Shown: in pieces, positions 33,013-45,558 of the stretch
How the letters are laid out: every line of letters starts with the position of its first letter
Numbering within the stretch: position 1 is the stretch's first letter
Assembly (NCBI RefSeq): GCF_030272615.1
Contig: NC_081413.1
Coordinates: forward strand, 604,750,709-604,810,708
Reading direction: 5' to 3'
Length of the DNA: 60,000 nucleotides
Origin: Cryptomeria japonica
Taxonomy: Eukaryota; Streptophyta; Pinopsida; Cupressales; Cupressaceae
Program-made: the position numbers and the translations under genes
The notes under the pieces: generated by a model
Database searches by the model: none
What the model saw: only the letters and a program-made list of their open reading frames with translations
What the model was told of the DNA's origin: nothing

Positions 33013-36000
33013 TGTTAGAACCCCCTCAATTTTTCATTAAGATTTCAAACTCCGAGATCGCCTTCGGTGTTCTTTCCTCTTTCTCTCTTATGTTTCCTTT
33101 CTTTGAACCTAAGTCATTGAACCTTTTCGGAGTTCAAAGGTTCAAGGTTCAAATCGCGCTTTAAGTAATGCTCTTCGTGGCTTTGTATTATGGTAAGGCA
33201 AGCACATTGTTGTAATTTGTATTGTACTTCGAACCCTTGAACCTTTTTTAGTTCAAGGTTCAACTAGTTCTCTTGCATGAGTCACGGCTATGTAATGTTA
33301 TTTACCAAGCAAATGTGAATGTGTTAAGTTAGTTTTGAACTTGAACTTTGAAATACCTACAAATCGATTCAAGGTTCAAGGTTCAAAACTTCCCTTTCTA
33401 TTTGTTAAAGTTCTTTGCTCATTCTCGGTGTTGTTTTGAGCCACAGGTTGAGAATTATTTGTTTTGTCTCCTCGAATTGAACTTGAACCATTGAAATCTT
33501 TGTGAGTTGGTTCAAGGCTCAAAAATTTCATTCCAAGTTGGCTCTAAAGACTTTAATAACACTAAAGGTAGCACAACAAAAAGGAATATTCTCGGCATCT
33601 TATAGTTTAGAATTCAAAATTTAGAAAGAAATCATGAAAGCATTAACTATTTGTGCGGAGTTGATAGGTAATTAAGAAAGTGTCAGGTTCCTATCATATC
33701 AATTTTATATCGCATGTTCGAAAGAATCATTCTGAGGCATGTGTAGAGCTTTCTCAGTTGTTTTCCCATTTGTTTAAAAAGACACATGTGAATTCTAGAA
33801 ATTGTAAAAGTTGTAGCTACTATTATTGAAGGAGCCAGAGACACCGAAGGTAATTTCAACTCCATTCTGCCAAGGGTTTCATAGATTTCATGGTGGTTAT
33901 AGGTGAGTCTTAATAATCTCCCTCTACTGTGCTTTTAGGACAGAAGGTCGGTCAGAGTAGGAGAGATCTTTTGTTTTAGAGTAGAATTCTATCATATTTA
34001 GGAATTGTTGTTTAATAAAAGTGGCCTCAATGAGGCCAATACTTCTAAAACTTGGTTGAACATCATCTTGGTGAGTATACTTGCAGGGTTGGATGACACC
34101 TCTTTGGCCCAAGCTTACTTGGGAGGTTTCTTAGAAAGGGATAAAAACCTTGGAGCAGGTTCAATGATGGAGAGGATAGTAAGAAGTGGCCTGATGGAAG
34201 CCGTTGCGTTTCCAACCGCTGCTTTTCCAACCATTGCTCCCTCACCAGATTTGGTAATAGCATGCATGAACATATATGATGCTGATAATAGGGGCATTAG
34301 AACCAGTAGTGGTGAGTTGTTGGTGGAGATTAACAGAGAGACAGTAATGGCTGCGATGGGGATCCCACATAAGGAGCCATACGAGGACTGGTCAATTGGG
34401 AACTCTTATGAGTTTTTCTCTGAGAGGAAAAGCACATGTAGAAGCGTTATTGCAAGGAATTAGCTTTTGAAGGTTCAATAAGGGGGGTCTCAGTTACCTA
34501 AGCCTCTTACTAGGGAACATTTCATCACAAAGGTGTGAGATATCGTCATACTATTAAATAGACTTAAAGGAAACTCACACTCTTTCTACTAGGAGGATTG
34601 GATGTACTACTATATCCAAGTGTTACTAGCTGGCAAGAAATACCTTGACTAGGCTCAGGTTATCGCTTAAAGGCTTCATGAGGGTTTGAGAAACTTTGTT
34701 GGTATGTCCAACTTTTACATGTCTTCATACTTATTCTACATATTAGGCTGTACCAGGGACTAGAAAGGATGCATAATGAGCCATGGGTAGATGGAATGAA
34801 GATTATGACTATTACCCTTACCTACAACAACAAAAGTATGCAAAGTATTTCATTAGGTGGAATGATGTTTTTGCAGGAAGGCTTGCTTTTGAATTGGAAG
34901 GGGATATTAATAAAAGAATCTCAGAAGAGGCCATGGAGCTGGTTAGCATCTATGGAAGTTATTTCATCCAGTTTTCTAGATTTACTTATATCCGGGTGGG
35001 TGGTTTTGAAGGTGAGCCTTTCAAATTACCTAGATATGCTTTTGACAGTTATGTACTAATTCAAGTGAGCCACCAATTTGCTCACATTGAGAAAAGATTA
35101 GGGACAAAGGGTAAATCTGGAGTTATTTTTCCTATTGAACTTGGTTATACTGTTCTAAATCTATATCTGATGCCTTGAACTTAGAATTGGAGTACAAGAA
35201 AATGAATCTACTGCCTTACATTGCCATGCAAAAATTTGACAACAGTGGATATGCTGAAGAAAATTTGAATGTGGATGACCATTTCTTCCATGAACCTCAG
35301 TTAGAAGATTACTGGGAAAAATGTGGCAATGAATTTTAAGTGAGGAGGAGGTTATGGTCAAGGTTCACCCTATAGCAAATTATTACCATGAAATTACCCA
35401 TCAATGTATCAAGTTTACAAGAAGAGGAAGGAGAAGATGTCTTAGATACTGAATTCAACGAAAAGGTTCAAGGGAACCCAATTCCTAAAATTGATTGGGA
35501 TAAAAGAGAGGAAGAAAGAATTCAAGCCAAGTCCTTCAAGGTCATAAGAAGAATAGAAAAAATGGCTAAGGGATCCAAACTTCAAAAAGGATTCAAACAT
35601 GCCTCCCCATGAATTAACAGTTGGTCCATGTGCTACAACTCAGATTCCTACTTCCTCCTCTAACAAGATTGTTGATATTGTAGGTGACACAAGGCCATTT
35701 ATTGAAGAGGTTCAATCCAGAAAGTCAAAGAGGTCTCCACTAAATTGTTTAGCAGTCCAAGTTACTCGCTTGAGGAGCAAAAAGAAGAGTAGGGAACTAG
35801 TGGTGAACCAAATTGTTGTAGATTTGGATCCAGGTGAAGAAACTGAAGTGACAATGGATCAACAAGTATTGAATAACCCTCCATTGTAGGACATAGATGC
35901 ATGTAAGGAACCTAAAGAAGGGACAAACTCAATGAGCACTTTGACTATTATTGACTTCCTAGATGCTCAGACACCTCCACCATCTAAAGAAACTTCCAAC

Positions 36001-38042
36001 ACTCCTCGATGGCTAGGAGCATCAATTGGGAAGAAATTTAATGTTGTCGCTATTACAATTCCCATGAAGGATATGGTGAGGAAGTGCCTTGGCAAAGTAT
36101 CTAAACGAAAGAAGCTCAAAACATTGACAATGGTGGAAGTGGATGAGACAATAGGTCATTGGGTGGCTGAAGTAGCTAAACCCATCTCAAGAAGAGATTT
36201 AGAGAAGGCCACTAAAGATGATTTTATTGTGGAGAAAATTGATTTGGGATTTGCTTCAAGTGTGGTAGATGCTAAACACCTATAATCCTCCACAAAGAGG
36301 ATGATATCCAAGTCTTGGAAGGATGAGAAAGATAAAAAGGAGCAGAAACAGGTCGTCAGTCAAATGTAGAGTACATCAACTCCATACATCATCCAAGCCC
36401 TCAACCATTGTCTCAAATGACATTGTCCTTTGATCCCAAATCACTAGTGAACCAGAATCTAATAGGTCAACTCTAGAGGAGCTGCATGATAGCTAAATTT
36501 TTTGATAAATGGCTTGATTCTATTGCATAGCAAGGTATAGACTACATTGTCAACATGGTTAAAGTATATGAAGACGTCATAACTGTGAGCAAAGAACTAG
36601 AGCTAGAAACTGTTGCATGGGAGAAGGAAAGAACCAAACGAGTGGTAGTATTGGCCCAAATGAATGATGTGCAGATGTTTGGTGTGATTAAATTTCTAAC
36701 TAAGAAACAAGTGGAAAATCTGGATGATAATGTGCTTTATGTGTTAAGAAAGAATGTCAAATGGAGAAATTCGATTATTAGGAAAGGCCATGAGGAATCT
36801 ACTAAATTACTGAAAGGGTTGAAGGATTTGACTGATATAATGTAGAAGGGTTTAAAGTAAATTGATATACGACTCATGAAGGAGGATAGGTAGAAAATTG
36901 AAGTTGCTGTAGATATAGCCAAGATCTTCAAAGAAAGAGTGTAGCTTGTAAAAGAAATGAAATCTCTGACCACTAATGACTTTTCAAAAGTGGCGAAGAT
37001 AGAGTCGATGTTGACAGTCTGCTTTGATCACTTGGAGGGACATAAAGAAAAGTTTACGCAGGTGAACATGGACAAGGAAGTGTGGAAGCAGTGTATCAAA
37101 CACATCAGACTCCCATACTTTTAGGTTATCTTGAACTTTTTAGCAACGCTTCTGGAGTGGTGTAATGTGCATGGTGCCATGAAAAAGCAGGACAAATCAT
37201 CGATTGATTCTTCCATGATGGAGTCCTAATCGGCTAATGAATGAGTTTTCATCCTATCTGTGACTTTTGTTTAGTTAGTTTCATAAAGTTCAAAATAGAT
37301 GGTTTCTTTGATTCTAGGTTAGAGTTAAAAGGTTTAGGGTTATTTTGTAACAAACTATTGGCCTGGAGGCTGTATATGTAAAAAAAAGAAAGTTTTGTTA
37401 GGGTCCATTGATATGAAGGAACAGATTTGATTTTCCTTGAATTTCTCAAAACTGATATTTCTGGTACTTGAATGAAATGCTATTTTGATGCAATCTTTAA
37501 AATCTGTGTGTTTGAAGGATTAGCGATCTCTATTGAGATGTATGCTAATGTGCATAATATGTCATTTCATTACCATTTCTTTCCATGTTTGTGAATTTAT
37601 TGATTTTCATTGTTTACAAGAAGTTTCATTGTTGTTTAAATGGTATTGATCCCCCTTGTCTTGTGAGGCATGAGTGAGAATCGATCATCATTTACATTAC
37701 TTTGAGTTTACTTTAGTTTGAGTTTATTGAATGAATATATGCAAAAGTAGAAGTTTGTGAACTCTACACTTAAAAATAAATCTTTGTAGCATTCTTTTGT
37801 GTTGATGAATGAATGTGAAAGCCTTTCGCGCTTTCTGGTGAAAAGTGTATTCATTTCTAAATTAACTACATAAAAATTTATTATAAATCTCATTAGGATC
37901 TTCCCTCTAATGCAGAGGATGAGCCTTAATTCGGTTCACCCAACTATTGGTTCATTTTATTTCCTTTCATAAGGGGTGTGCATGAGTCAATATTGTAATA
38001 TACATAGATAAATTAAAGAAAGGACAAATCTATTAACCAACA
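33013..38042 (+). repeat. 3' LTR of element D
   Basis: 5030 bp, TGTTAGAACCCC...TTAACCAACA, followed by ATAAG. It contains the same hairpin cluster (about 33113-33530) and a second decayed copy of the LTR ORF. Confidence 0.95.
34030..37229 (+). pseudogene. LTR-encoded ORF of element D, 3' LTR copy
   Basis: The ATG at 34030 and the stop TAA at 37227 correspond to 16402 and 19552 in the 5' LTR. This copy keeps open some stretches that are broken in the other, notably 34070-34460 (DDTSLAQAYLGGFLERDKNL ... NRETVMAAMGIPHKEPYEDW) and 34783-35178 (FIRWNDVFAGRLAFELEGDI ... VIFPIELGYTVLNLYL). Its lesions are mostly in different places: for example stops at YWEDW (YXEDW) and LDWAQ (LDXAQ), and near 36295. 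Because both LTRs are copied from one template at insertion, the differing lesions imply that the ORF was more complete then. Most broken coding stretches are still readable in at least one copy. The middle (35388-36285) is Ser/Thr- and charge-rich; the C-terminal coiled coil spans about 36555-36845. Confidence 0.75.
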
Positions 38043-38071
38043 ATAAGACAACAATTAAAATATCACATACC
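38043..38071 (-). pseudogene. Element F Copia RT, segment 2 (between D and the LINE block)
   Basis: On the minus strand this short piece reads into ILIVVLY and joins YINNLIFIG at 15386 when element D and one ATAAG copy are removed. It thereby rebuilds the Copia palm around the former YVDD box. Its outer part (38057-38071, aaaatatcacatacc) resembles 41954-41969 (aaaatttcattataac), a likely diverged LINE target duplication. Confidence 0.75.
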
Positions 38072-39945
38072 TACAAGGTTTACCTATAAACAAACCAACA
38101 ATAGTAATAATGGAGATCATGAGAAGAGGACGAGGTTGTGGTAGTGTTTTTGAGAGTGTTGCAGAGGATGATGATGATGGAGAAGGTGACCAACATGGGT
38201 TGGGGTTTGGATGTTTGTTGGGGTTGGCCTTATGGTTTTCCCTGGTCCTTATTTTTGGGGTTGTGGAGGTTGAATTTGCCAGAGTCTTATTTTATGGTTG
38301 GATTATTTCTCTTCCTTCCCATCTGTTGGTGCTAAGATACCCCTTACTATTGACTGAGTAGTTCTTGTTTCAACAAAGGTTTATTTGTGGGTTTTTTATT
38401 ATATTTTCTTGTATCTACTTGATTTTCCTTTCCCTGGGTTGGCCCCCCTTTCTTTTTAGCCTTTTCCTTTTGTTTTGGGGTTGATTTGTAGAGCCTTGTG
38501 CTCTTTTTTCTTTTTTCTTTTCTCTTTCTTAAGCAATTATGCTGAATTGTTTCTCTCTGCACTATGGGTTCCTCTTCACCTTTAGATGTGGTCCTTGGTC
38601 TAGGCCTTTTTCTTGTGGTATCTCTAGTTGGTGCTTATCTTGGGCTTTCTACAAGATCGACTTTCATTATCTAGAGTCCCCCCCTATTTTGTTTGGGTTT
38701 TGTCTCATAGGTTTGGCTTCTCCTCCTTGGTCCTCAGGTTCCATCCTATTATTTTGTGGGTGGGTTTATCTCTATCACTCATCTTTCTAACGTGATGCTC
38801 CCTCTGGGACTGTTGGTTTGTCTAGCTCCTTTTTATGGGTAAGTTGTCTTGCATTGGGTTGGAGATCAGATATTTTGGGCTACAATTCTATTTTTGTGCC
38901 TCATTTGGGGCTCGTCTGGTGGGGTCTTCCATGTTTTATTTCTTTTAGCCCCTTTCTTTTCTCTTCCCTCCATGACGGGTTCTATCTAGTGGAGCTCTTT
39001 TCCTTGATGCCATGGGTTGCTTCTTAATGTCTCTACATTTTATTCCCTAATTTGGCTTGGTTGTTGGGGATCCTACTATTATCTCTACCTTTGCTAACCT
39101 ATTCTTGGGTACTCTTACACTGTTTAGGGTTTGAATGACTATTTCCCTCCACTATTATTTCAAGGTGGATTTTCCTATGGACTTTGTTATTTGCATCAAT
39201 ATTGAGGAACCTATTGAGTTAGATCTTCCTTGGGCATGGATCGAGTTAATGAGGAGTCCTCTTGGTCAAGTGGACCATTTGGTGGATAGCATGGATCCTA
39301 CTATGGTTGTTCCTTTTGTTACTCCTACAAAGCTTTCTATGTTGTGTTGGTGCGTGTGCACTTTGGTGGGGATGTGTTTTTTAAATTTTTTTAGATTCTT
39401 GGGTATCTTCCATATCTAGTTGTGTGTGAGCTTGTGATGTTCCCTGGGTTGTTGACAGTGGACCTATCAAGGTGGTCCAGGATACTTTGTCTGTGGGGAT
39501 TACTATTATGATAAGGTTTAGGGATGCCTTTCATAAACCTACAAGTTTTTTTGTGTTAGTCCTTTCCTCAAGTTTACTATGTAATTTTCTTCTAGAAAGG
39601 CCAAGTTTTGTTTTACAATTTGTAGGAAGCCTTTCAAAATTCACTAGTTATTATCCGCTACCTTGGCTTCTTTGGTGCAAGCACAAGGGGTTCCTTAGGA
39701 AGATTATTTGAGGTTCTTTCCTAACCTCTTATGTTCTAATTAGGAGACTTTGGTTTGTTGGGAACCCTATTCTCATTATTTTTATGCTCCAATCAAAAGC
39801 TCATTTCAATAAAGAGCCAATCCTTTTTGTTTTTTTTGTTTTGCTAGTCTAACTACTTGTGAGCTCCTCCTTGTTGTATGCCTGTGTGGTGCTTATGTTA
39901 GGGTATGGGCCTTCTCCTAGTTATATTTATTAAGAACAAATAAAA
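38072..39945 (+). mobile_element. LINE-like unit 1 (ORF1-type start, LINE 3' end, no RT)
   Basis: The left end is purine-rich and opens with a short frame at 38110 (MEIMRRGRGCGSVFESVAED). The body is T/G-rich with no long frame. The right end reads gggtatgggccttctcctag followed by A/T-rich DNA with AATAAA-like motifs, the same kind of 3' end as at 41910-41950 and 46310-46356. No endonuclease or RT motif is visible in 1.9 kb. It could be a 5'-complete, internally deleted LINE or another non-LTR derivative. Confidence 0.45.
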
Positions 39946-41953
39946 TGTCATAAATTTATTTATTGTAAAAGGGATTTTCAAAATGAGCGAGAGAGGTGAG
40001 AGAGTTAGGAAAGGAAATGGTAGGGTTTTTTAAGGGTGTGAAGTTGAAAAGGATCATTATGAAAGTGTTTTAGGGGATGATGGGGAAAGCACTAGTTCAA
40101 CTGCACCCCTTTCTTAAAAATGGTTGGTGACTGCATTTTTTTGGTGTATTTTGCCTATCTTGCCAAATTGGGGCTTCTTCCTAGTAGAGCGTGCCTAGCT
40201 TTTGTGTGCAAGGGGTACCTAGGCTTGGTCTTCTATTGGTGAGCATTCGTATTTCTTTATTGAAAGTGGTGGTAAGACTAGTTTCATGGTGGACTATGAT
40301 CGTATCATGATCTAGGGCATGGATTTTATTAGTGATGAGATCTTATCCCATTATTTTGTTGTTAGTTGGTCATTGATGGTTCAACATGTGTCTTTCCTTC
40401 TTCCCTCCTTGGTGCTCAAAGTATTCTATCCCTATTTTCTTTGGTGAATGAGGCTATGTTTTTTCATCACTGGCTATGAATCTCATTCTCTAAGGCTATG
40501 GTGTTGGTGGAACTTTTTTTCATGGGGTGTGTGTTGGGGGGGGGCAGGGGGGAGGGGGAGGGGTAAAGCGCTATTCGTTTGGGCCTTCTAAAGGTTTTGG
40601 TCTAAGTAGTTTCTTTTCCCAGGCTTTTAGATTTTATTTGGGTAAGAGGGGTCCTACATTTTTGCCCCTATTTCCTCTCTTGTAAATCCTATAGATTTAG
40701 AGTCTATTCATAAGGGAGAGGGAAATTATCTAAGTTGCTTCTTCTAGTATTGACTGAAAGTGCTCATGGTATGGGAGGTCCTAATGGGTTCTAAACCTCT
40801 TTCTTTTAGTGGATGATAGTTGTAGTTTTTTCGCCACCCCTCTACTTTGGGTTTATGGAGTTTACCAACAGAGTGGGCCTATTCTTCGCAAGGATTTGGA
40901 CTTCCTCCTTGGAGAAGGCATTGAAAAGTGTTGTCTATTCTATTGTGGGTGCCCTAAGTGCCCTTCCTTGTCACATTGGTGAAGCCCAAGAAGGGTTTCA
41001 CAAACCTTATTACTATTCATGATGTCTTAATAGCTTTAGAGGTGAGAGTTTTCTTATTAACTAGCAACCTTGAGGTGGTTACTACTTCCTCTTATCATAA
41101 CTATTCTATTGTTGGTCTTATTCAAGTGGTTTTAGTGCTAGGATATGTTCTAGTAAGTTCTATAGATGCAGACTCTTTGATGTGTTGTGATACTACTAAG
41201 CTTATAGAGGTGGCTTTAGATGCAAATTATTCAAAGTTATCGACTTCATATCAATGGTTTCTAGCAACAAATTGTTTCTTCACCAAAGGTCCTATAGAGG
41301 TGAACTTTGTGGTGAGATATCTTGTTATTGATCCTCTATAGGTGGTTATCAAAGTAAGGTGTCTAGAAGATTCAACTCTAAGACAATATTTCTAGGAAAG
41401 AAGTTTTTTTTTAGTCAGAGGTTAGTGTGTGAGGGCTCCTCGACCCAAATTATTAACTACTCCTATTCTCTCTATGCTGAAACTAATTTTTTCTTCATCT
41501 TCTGTATAAATATCCTTTCTCTTTTCTCTAGTCTATCTTTCTCTACTTTTGCTAAGCTATAGTGGTTCAATTTATTTAGGAGGTTGGATTTATTCCTTCT
41601 GCTTTGAGGTTCCTTGTTGTCCCCTTTTTTGGTTGTGTTTGTCAAGGTTCTTATTCAAGGTTTTTGGGTTCCTTTCAAAACTGACTAGTCTCTTATTGGA
41701 TTCAAACCCCTACATTAGTTTCCCTTACTTCTATTCAAGTGGTTTTTTAAGGTTCTTAGTTCCCTTTCAAAACCCATAAATCATGAGAATGTAATCTATT
41801 GTCAGGAGCTTTATTTCCTATTGGTTCAAGCTCTTGTCAAAATATTTGGTTTTTTCAAGTCTCACCCCTTGTGAGACTTGCTTTTTTCACCCTTTGGTGG
41901 TTGATCTGTAAAAGGTTTGGGCCCTTTCTCATGCTTATCTAATAAAAAAATTT
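39946..41953 (+). mobile_element. LINE-like unit 2 (ORF1-type start, A-rich 3' end)
   Basis: An ATG at 39984 opens MSERGERVRKGNGRVF, a plausible LINE ORF1 start, followed by a decayed frame with fragments such as FVVSWSLMVQHVSF and a longer open stretch at 40958-41341. The 3' end is aggtttgggccctttctcat followed by aataaaaaaatttaaaa. No RT is visible. A G-run (about 40538-40561) lies inside. Removing units 1 and 2 at the imperfect repeats 38057-38071 and 41954-41969 reconnects Copia F (TLYKKE...NEILIVVLY), which supports the outer borders. Confidence 0.5.
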
Positions 41954-42420
41954 AAAATTTCATTATAACATTCTTTTTTGTAGAGTGTGATATCACCACT
42001 AGTTTCAATAAATCCATTAATCAAGAAATATGAGTCAATTTTATTGTGTTATGCTTGAGACAGTTTCTTCAACTTGTAGAGGGATTTCTATAGCCTATGA
42101 AAACCATTTTCTATCTTGGGACTTCATAGTCATGTGGATATTCAACATTAACTTGTTTCTTTTTCTCTCCAATTAGGAATATAGATTATATATACATTTG
42201 ATACACCTTCCACCTATGCTATACTACTCTTTCTAAGACTATACATAATATTGCAATTATTATTAATAGACTGTGTGCCCTATCATAATCTCTTCCAAGT
42301 TTCTATTTGTATCCTTTTATGACTAACATTACTTTATTCTTTTTAATTATTGTTTTATTTTTCCAAATATAAATAGGATGAACTACATCTAAGTTTTTTA
42401 TAGTTTAAATATTAGCTTAG
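41954..42420 (-). pseudogene. Element F Copia RT, segment 3 (N-terminal palm)
   Basis: Minus-strand reading from the right: KNLDVVHPIYIWKN, VMLVIKGYK (about 42320, matching RLVAKGY), RDYDRAHSL, WKVYQMYIXSIFLIG (about 42165-42211, matching WKVYQMDVKSAFLNG), KSLYKLKKLSQA (matching KALYGLKQAPRA) and KIDSYFLINGFIETSGDITLYKKE-like sequence (41967-42040). The order and spacing fit one Copia RT cut by the LINE block and element D. Heavily mutated. Confidence 0.8.
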
Positions 42421-43689
42421 TTACTAGGCTATGATAAATGCAATAATCTTTAACACTTCATTATCCCATTATTACCTAAATTCAAATAATTCTAGAATAT
42501 ATTTATTTACATAAGTTTTAGTGTGAATTTATTACTAGTTCTACAAGATCATTGTTGTAACAAAACCTTATCGTATATGAACATGATTGAGAGACATCTC
42601 CAGAGAAATTTTCATTTACATTCTACCCATATAATGATGCATATAATGTACTCCTAAATTGTGTGTATCAATGTAGATACTACTTTAGGAATACATTTTA
42701 CCTTGGATGATTTATTTTATCCACTTTAATGAGGTTTTAGTTCTTAGATAATAGTAAATCCTGGCACAGTAAGGCTTAGTGATTAATCCTTTACAATTTG
42801 AGTCTTTTTTTTCCTCTTTAATTGTCATATTTAGACCTCTAAAGGAACACCTTATTAAGTCTAGTCGAACCCAACAAAGAAAAATAGCTACACTCCCTTA
42901 TGAAATTTCATATTGTTGCCCACTTTTTAATCATAAATGTAGTTTATAATGTTAAGTTGGATTTCCATAGGTTCAATTCTTGGTCTATTCTTTAAAAAAT
43001 ATGAATCATGATATTTGAGAGATAACATATATAACAAGATAGTTATTATAAGTTTACAGAAAACTAAATAAGAAATTATATGAGTATGCAAATTTTACCA
43101 CTATAATAACATGACATGCATCTCTTCATACATAGGTAGGATTACGAAAGTGATAACTACACATTTTTTATAACATCAATAAATTATAGTATATATTCAA
43201 ATTTAAAATATTTAATGTATGATATTAATTTCACTATAATTATTAATTAATTAGTTTAATATTTTAATTATTAGTAATTAAAATCAAATATGCAATGTTG
43301 GGGAGCTAAATTCTAGAACTACAATTTGATATTATAGTGTCATTCATAAATATCAGACCCTAACTCTCCATATTCAATCATCACTTGAGTTGGAATACAA
43401 ATTTAGAGATAGTTATATAGAAAAAAATTTCAATATCATTTTTAAATGATACAAAGTTGTTCTAGTATTAATAATTTTGGCCTACTTGCTAAGTACAATG
43501 TATAAACCAATCAACAATACTTAATTAGGAAATTAAGGTAAAATATTTTACTAATCATAGGGATTCATTAGTATATAAATAAAGGGTGAGGAATTTAAAT
43601 AGACTATGGACAATAACAGTCAAATTATAATATTTACCTATTACTTGACAACATTTAGCTCTGACCAATCTGAATGATCGTTTCTTCCA
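42421..43689. other. AT-rich DNA, probably further decay of element F
   Basis: No domain can be named. The position upstream of the Copia RT on the minus strand suggests an integrase-RT linker and integrase decayed beyond recognition. Nothing else is visible in this stretch. Confidence 0.4.
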
Positions 43690-43919
43690 TAGTGGCTCTT
43701 GCTCATGACCTCTCCCCTTCAAAATTCAAACTTGACACTCCCACCCATTACCAATTGAAATGGCTCTCCTATTTGTCAAGGATCCCCTTCCTACAACATT
43801 TTTGTTGATCTACTTGGGAAACCCCCATTTGGTCCTTTGGCTCGTCTAGGAAAATACCTTTTGTGCACCTCGTTTGTTCCCGGAGTGACTCTAGGAAAGG
43901 AGGTTCTTGAATGTATTTC

Positions 43920-44530
43920 CTACTACAAAAAAATTGTGCTAGTTGGAAGATTCAACTATATCTTGTTGTTTCTCCCTTTACTTCACTCATAGATTCTATC
44001 TCATTGGAACCTTCTATTCCTCGGTAAGAGAGAAATCTATCCTTGCCCCCATGGGTTTTTTATCATCTGCTTCAACAATACAAATGATAGGGATGTTGTC
44101 CTCTCTATGGGCCCCTAAAAATAGGATTGTAATGATTCCCTGGAACTTCATCATTTAATCCCCTAGTAGACTCTATTGATGTCTCTCCTACTTGGGTCTG
44201 GCTCCCTTACCTTCCATTACAATTTTGGTGCATTGTTTCTTATGAATCCATTCGGATCAAACTAGACAACCTTATCAAGGTCGAGCCTAATACTTGTCTC
44301 TTATCTCACACTTCCTTTGCCTGAATCATAGTGGATCTTGATCTCTCTAAACACTTTCCTATTAAGATCCCAAGTTTTGTTGGAGAGCTCTAATGGAGGT
44401 AGTGGTTAGACTACGAAGGGATCCCATTCAGATGTCACCATTGCTTTGCCATGAGGCACTTGGCCTCTTCCTATCATCGCGGGTATGGTGTCCAGCCTTC
44501 TCCTACTTTGTGGAAGGATGCAAATAGGCT
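43920..44530 (+). pseudogene. LINE ORF1 remnant with DUF4283-like domain and zinc-knuckle trace
   Basis: Reading across stops and shifts gives GFFIICFNNTNDRDVVLSMG, then SPTWVWLPYLPLQFW at about 44184-44228, matching the VWVRLPNLPLHFW hallmark of the DUF4283 domain common in plant LINE ORF1. KLDNLIKVEPNT and VDLDLSKHFPIKI follow, then LDYEGIPFRCHHCFAMRHLASSY (written here as RCHHCFAMRHLASSY, about 44430-44475), a CX2CX4HX4C knuckle whose last Cys is Tyr. The protein would bind LINE RNA. Four or more stops make it a pseudogene. Confidence 0.7.
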
Positions 44531-45375
44531 TCATCTCACTATCTTTCTTGTGGATTCAAACTGCAAATCTTCTTAAAAAATGGAACCTTCCTCTTCGACT
44601 ACCACCACTTTAGTTCATGTTGTTCTAGGCACAATATCTCTTATAATGTCCCTTGCTCCTCTAGCTACTAAGGGTCATTATTTGGCTATCAATGATGTTG
44701 ATTCCCACAAGACCCTATAGTGTCAAAAATTGCATACCCCTTTATAATTTTACCTACAAATTTTGTAACCACTTTGGTGACCATTCCCCTAGCACCTGAG
44801 TATCCTCACTTTAGCCCTTGCATTAGCCTTTTCCCTCTCAGGATGCTCAAGACCCCTTTATAGAAGCTCCCTCGTGCTGACAATATTGTTATCCATGTGT
44901 CTCCCTTGTCTCCTATTGCTTTCAAGTCTGATTCATTTGGACACTAGCACACCATACAGACGTCTACATGTTGCACATTCATCCCATGAAATCTCAATGT
45001 TCATATCATTTCTGAGTGTGCCTTTCCACTTGTCACTTACGCATGTTGGTGGAAACGGCCCCAAATATTTCAAATGGCTTGCAAACCCTCTTTTCCCTCC
45101 TCTTCTTTATTTTAAATTTACCTTTTCTCTCCTTTCGAGCTCTCTTGATTCTGGACACAATCTCTCTTATTCTTTGGGTCTCTCGCAATCTTGTCACATC
45201 TCTCTCTTGCTCCTACTCTTGCTACAAAAATCTCTATTTTTCTACAATACTCTCAAGCTCTTACAATAATGTTTTGCAACTCTGTTGGCTTTCTCAAGCC
45301 CCTTTGGTAATATATTTCTATCATTATATCTATCTCATCTTTGAGCATCTCGGGATTTATCACATCCCTCTTCTA

Positions 45376-45428
45376 TCATTTATCTTTTATCATTTATCAT
45401 TTATCATTTATCATTTATCATTTATCTT
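45376..45428 (+). repeat. Heptamer tandem repeat (ATCATTT)n
   Basis: About seven copies of a 7-bp unit, with one variant (tatctttt). It is not the plant telomere repeat TTTAGGG. Confidence 0.9.
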
Positions 45429-45558
45429 ATCTTGCATTTATCTTTTGTTCTATCAATCTATCTAGCTGTCTGTGGAGGTGGAAACACAAAAACAGAGATT
45501 TGATTGAGGCAAGTTCCCAAGTAGCCCCAAACATATTTCCTTTCTGGCTTGTATGCAG

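Larger units (their letters stand above)
15392..38042 (+). mobile_element. Element D: giant Gypsy retrotransposon with ~5-kb ORF-bearing LTRs, split by element C
   Basis: LTRs of 4980 bp (15392-20371) and 5030 bp (33013-38042) begin TGTTAG and end CCAACA, flanked by a perfect 5-bp duplication ATAAG. The internal region reads gag, protease, RNase H, RT, RNase H, integrase on the plus strand, the integrase-after-RT order that defines Gypsy. Element C (26216-32829, TSD atatc) is inserted just before the pol stop. Without C the element is about 16 kb. The extra RNase H suggests a Tat-related lineage. LTR divergence by my hand count is about 38 differences in 330 aligned bases (around 18843-19172 against 36483-36812), so the insertion is old. 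Confidence 0.93.

Noticed and set aside
45376-45428. Telomere-like repeat
   Set aside because: The unit is ATCATTT, not the plant telomere repeat TTTAGGG, and the array is only about 50 bp.
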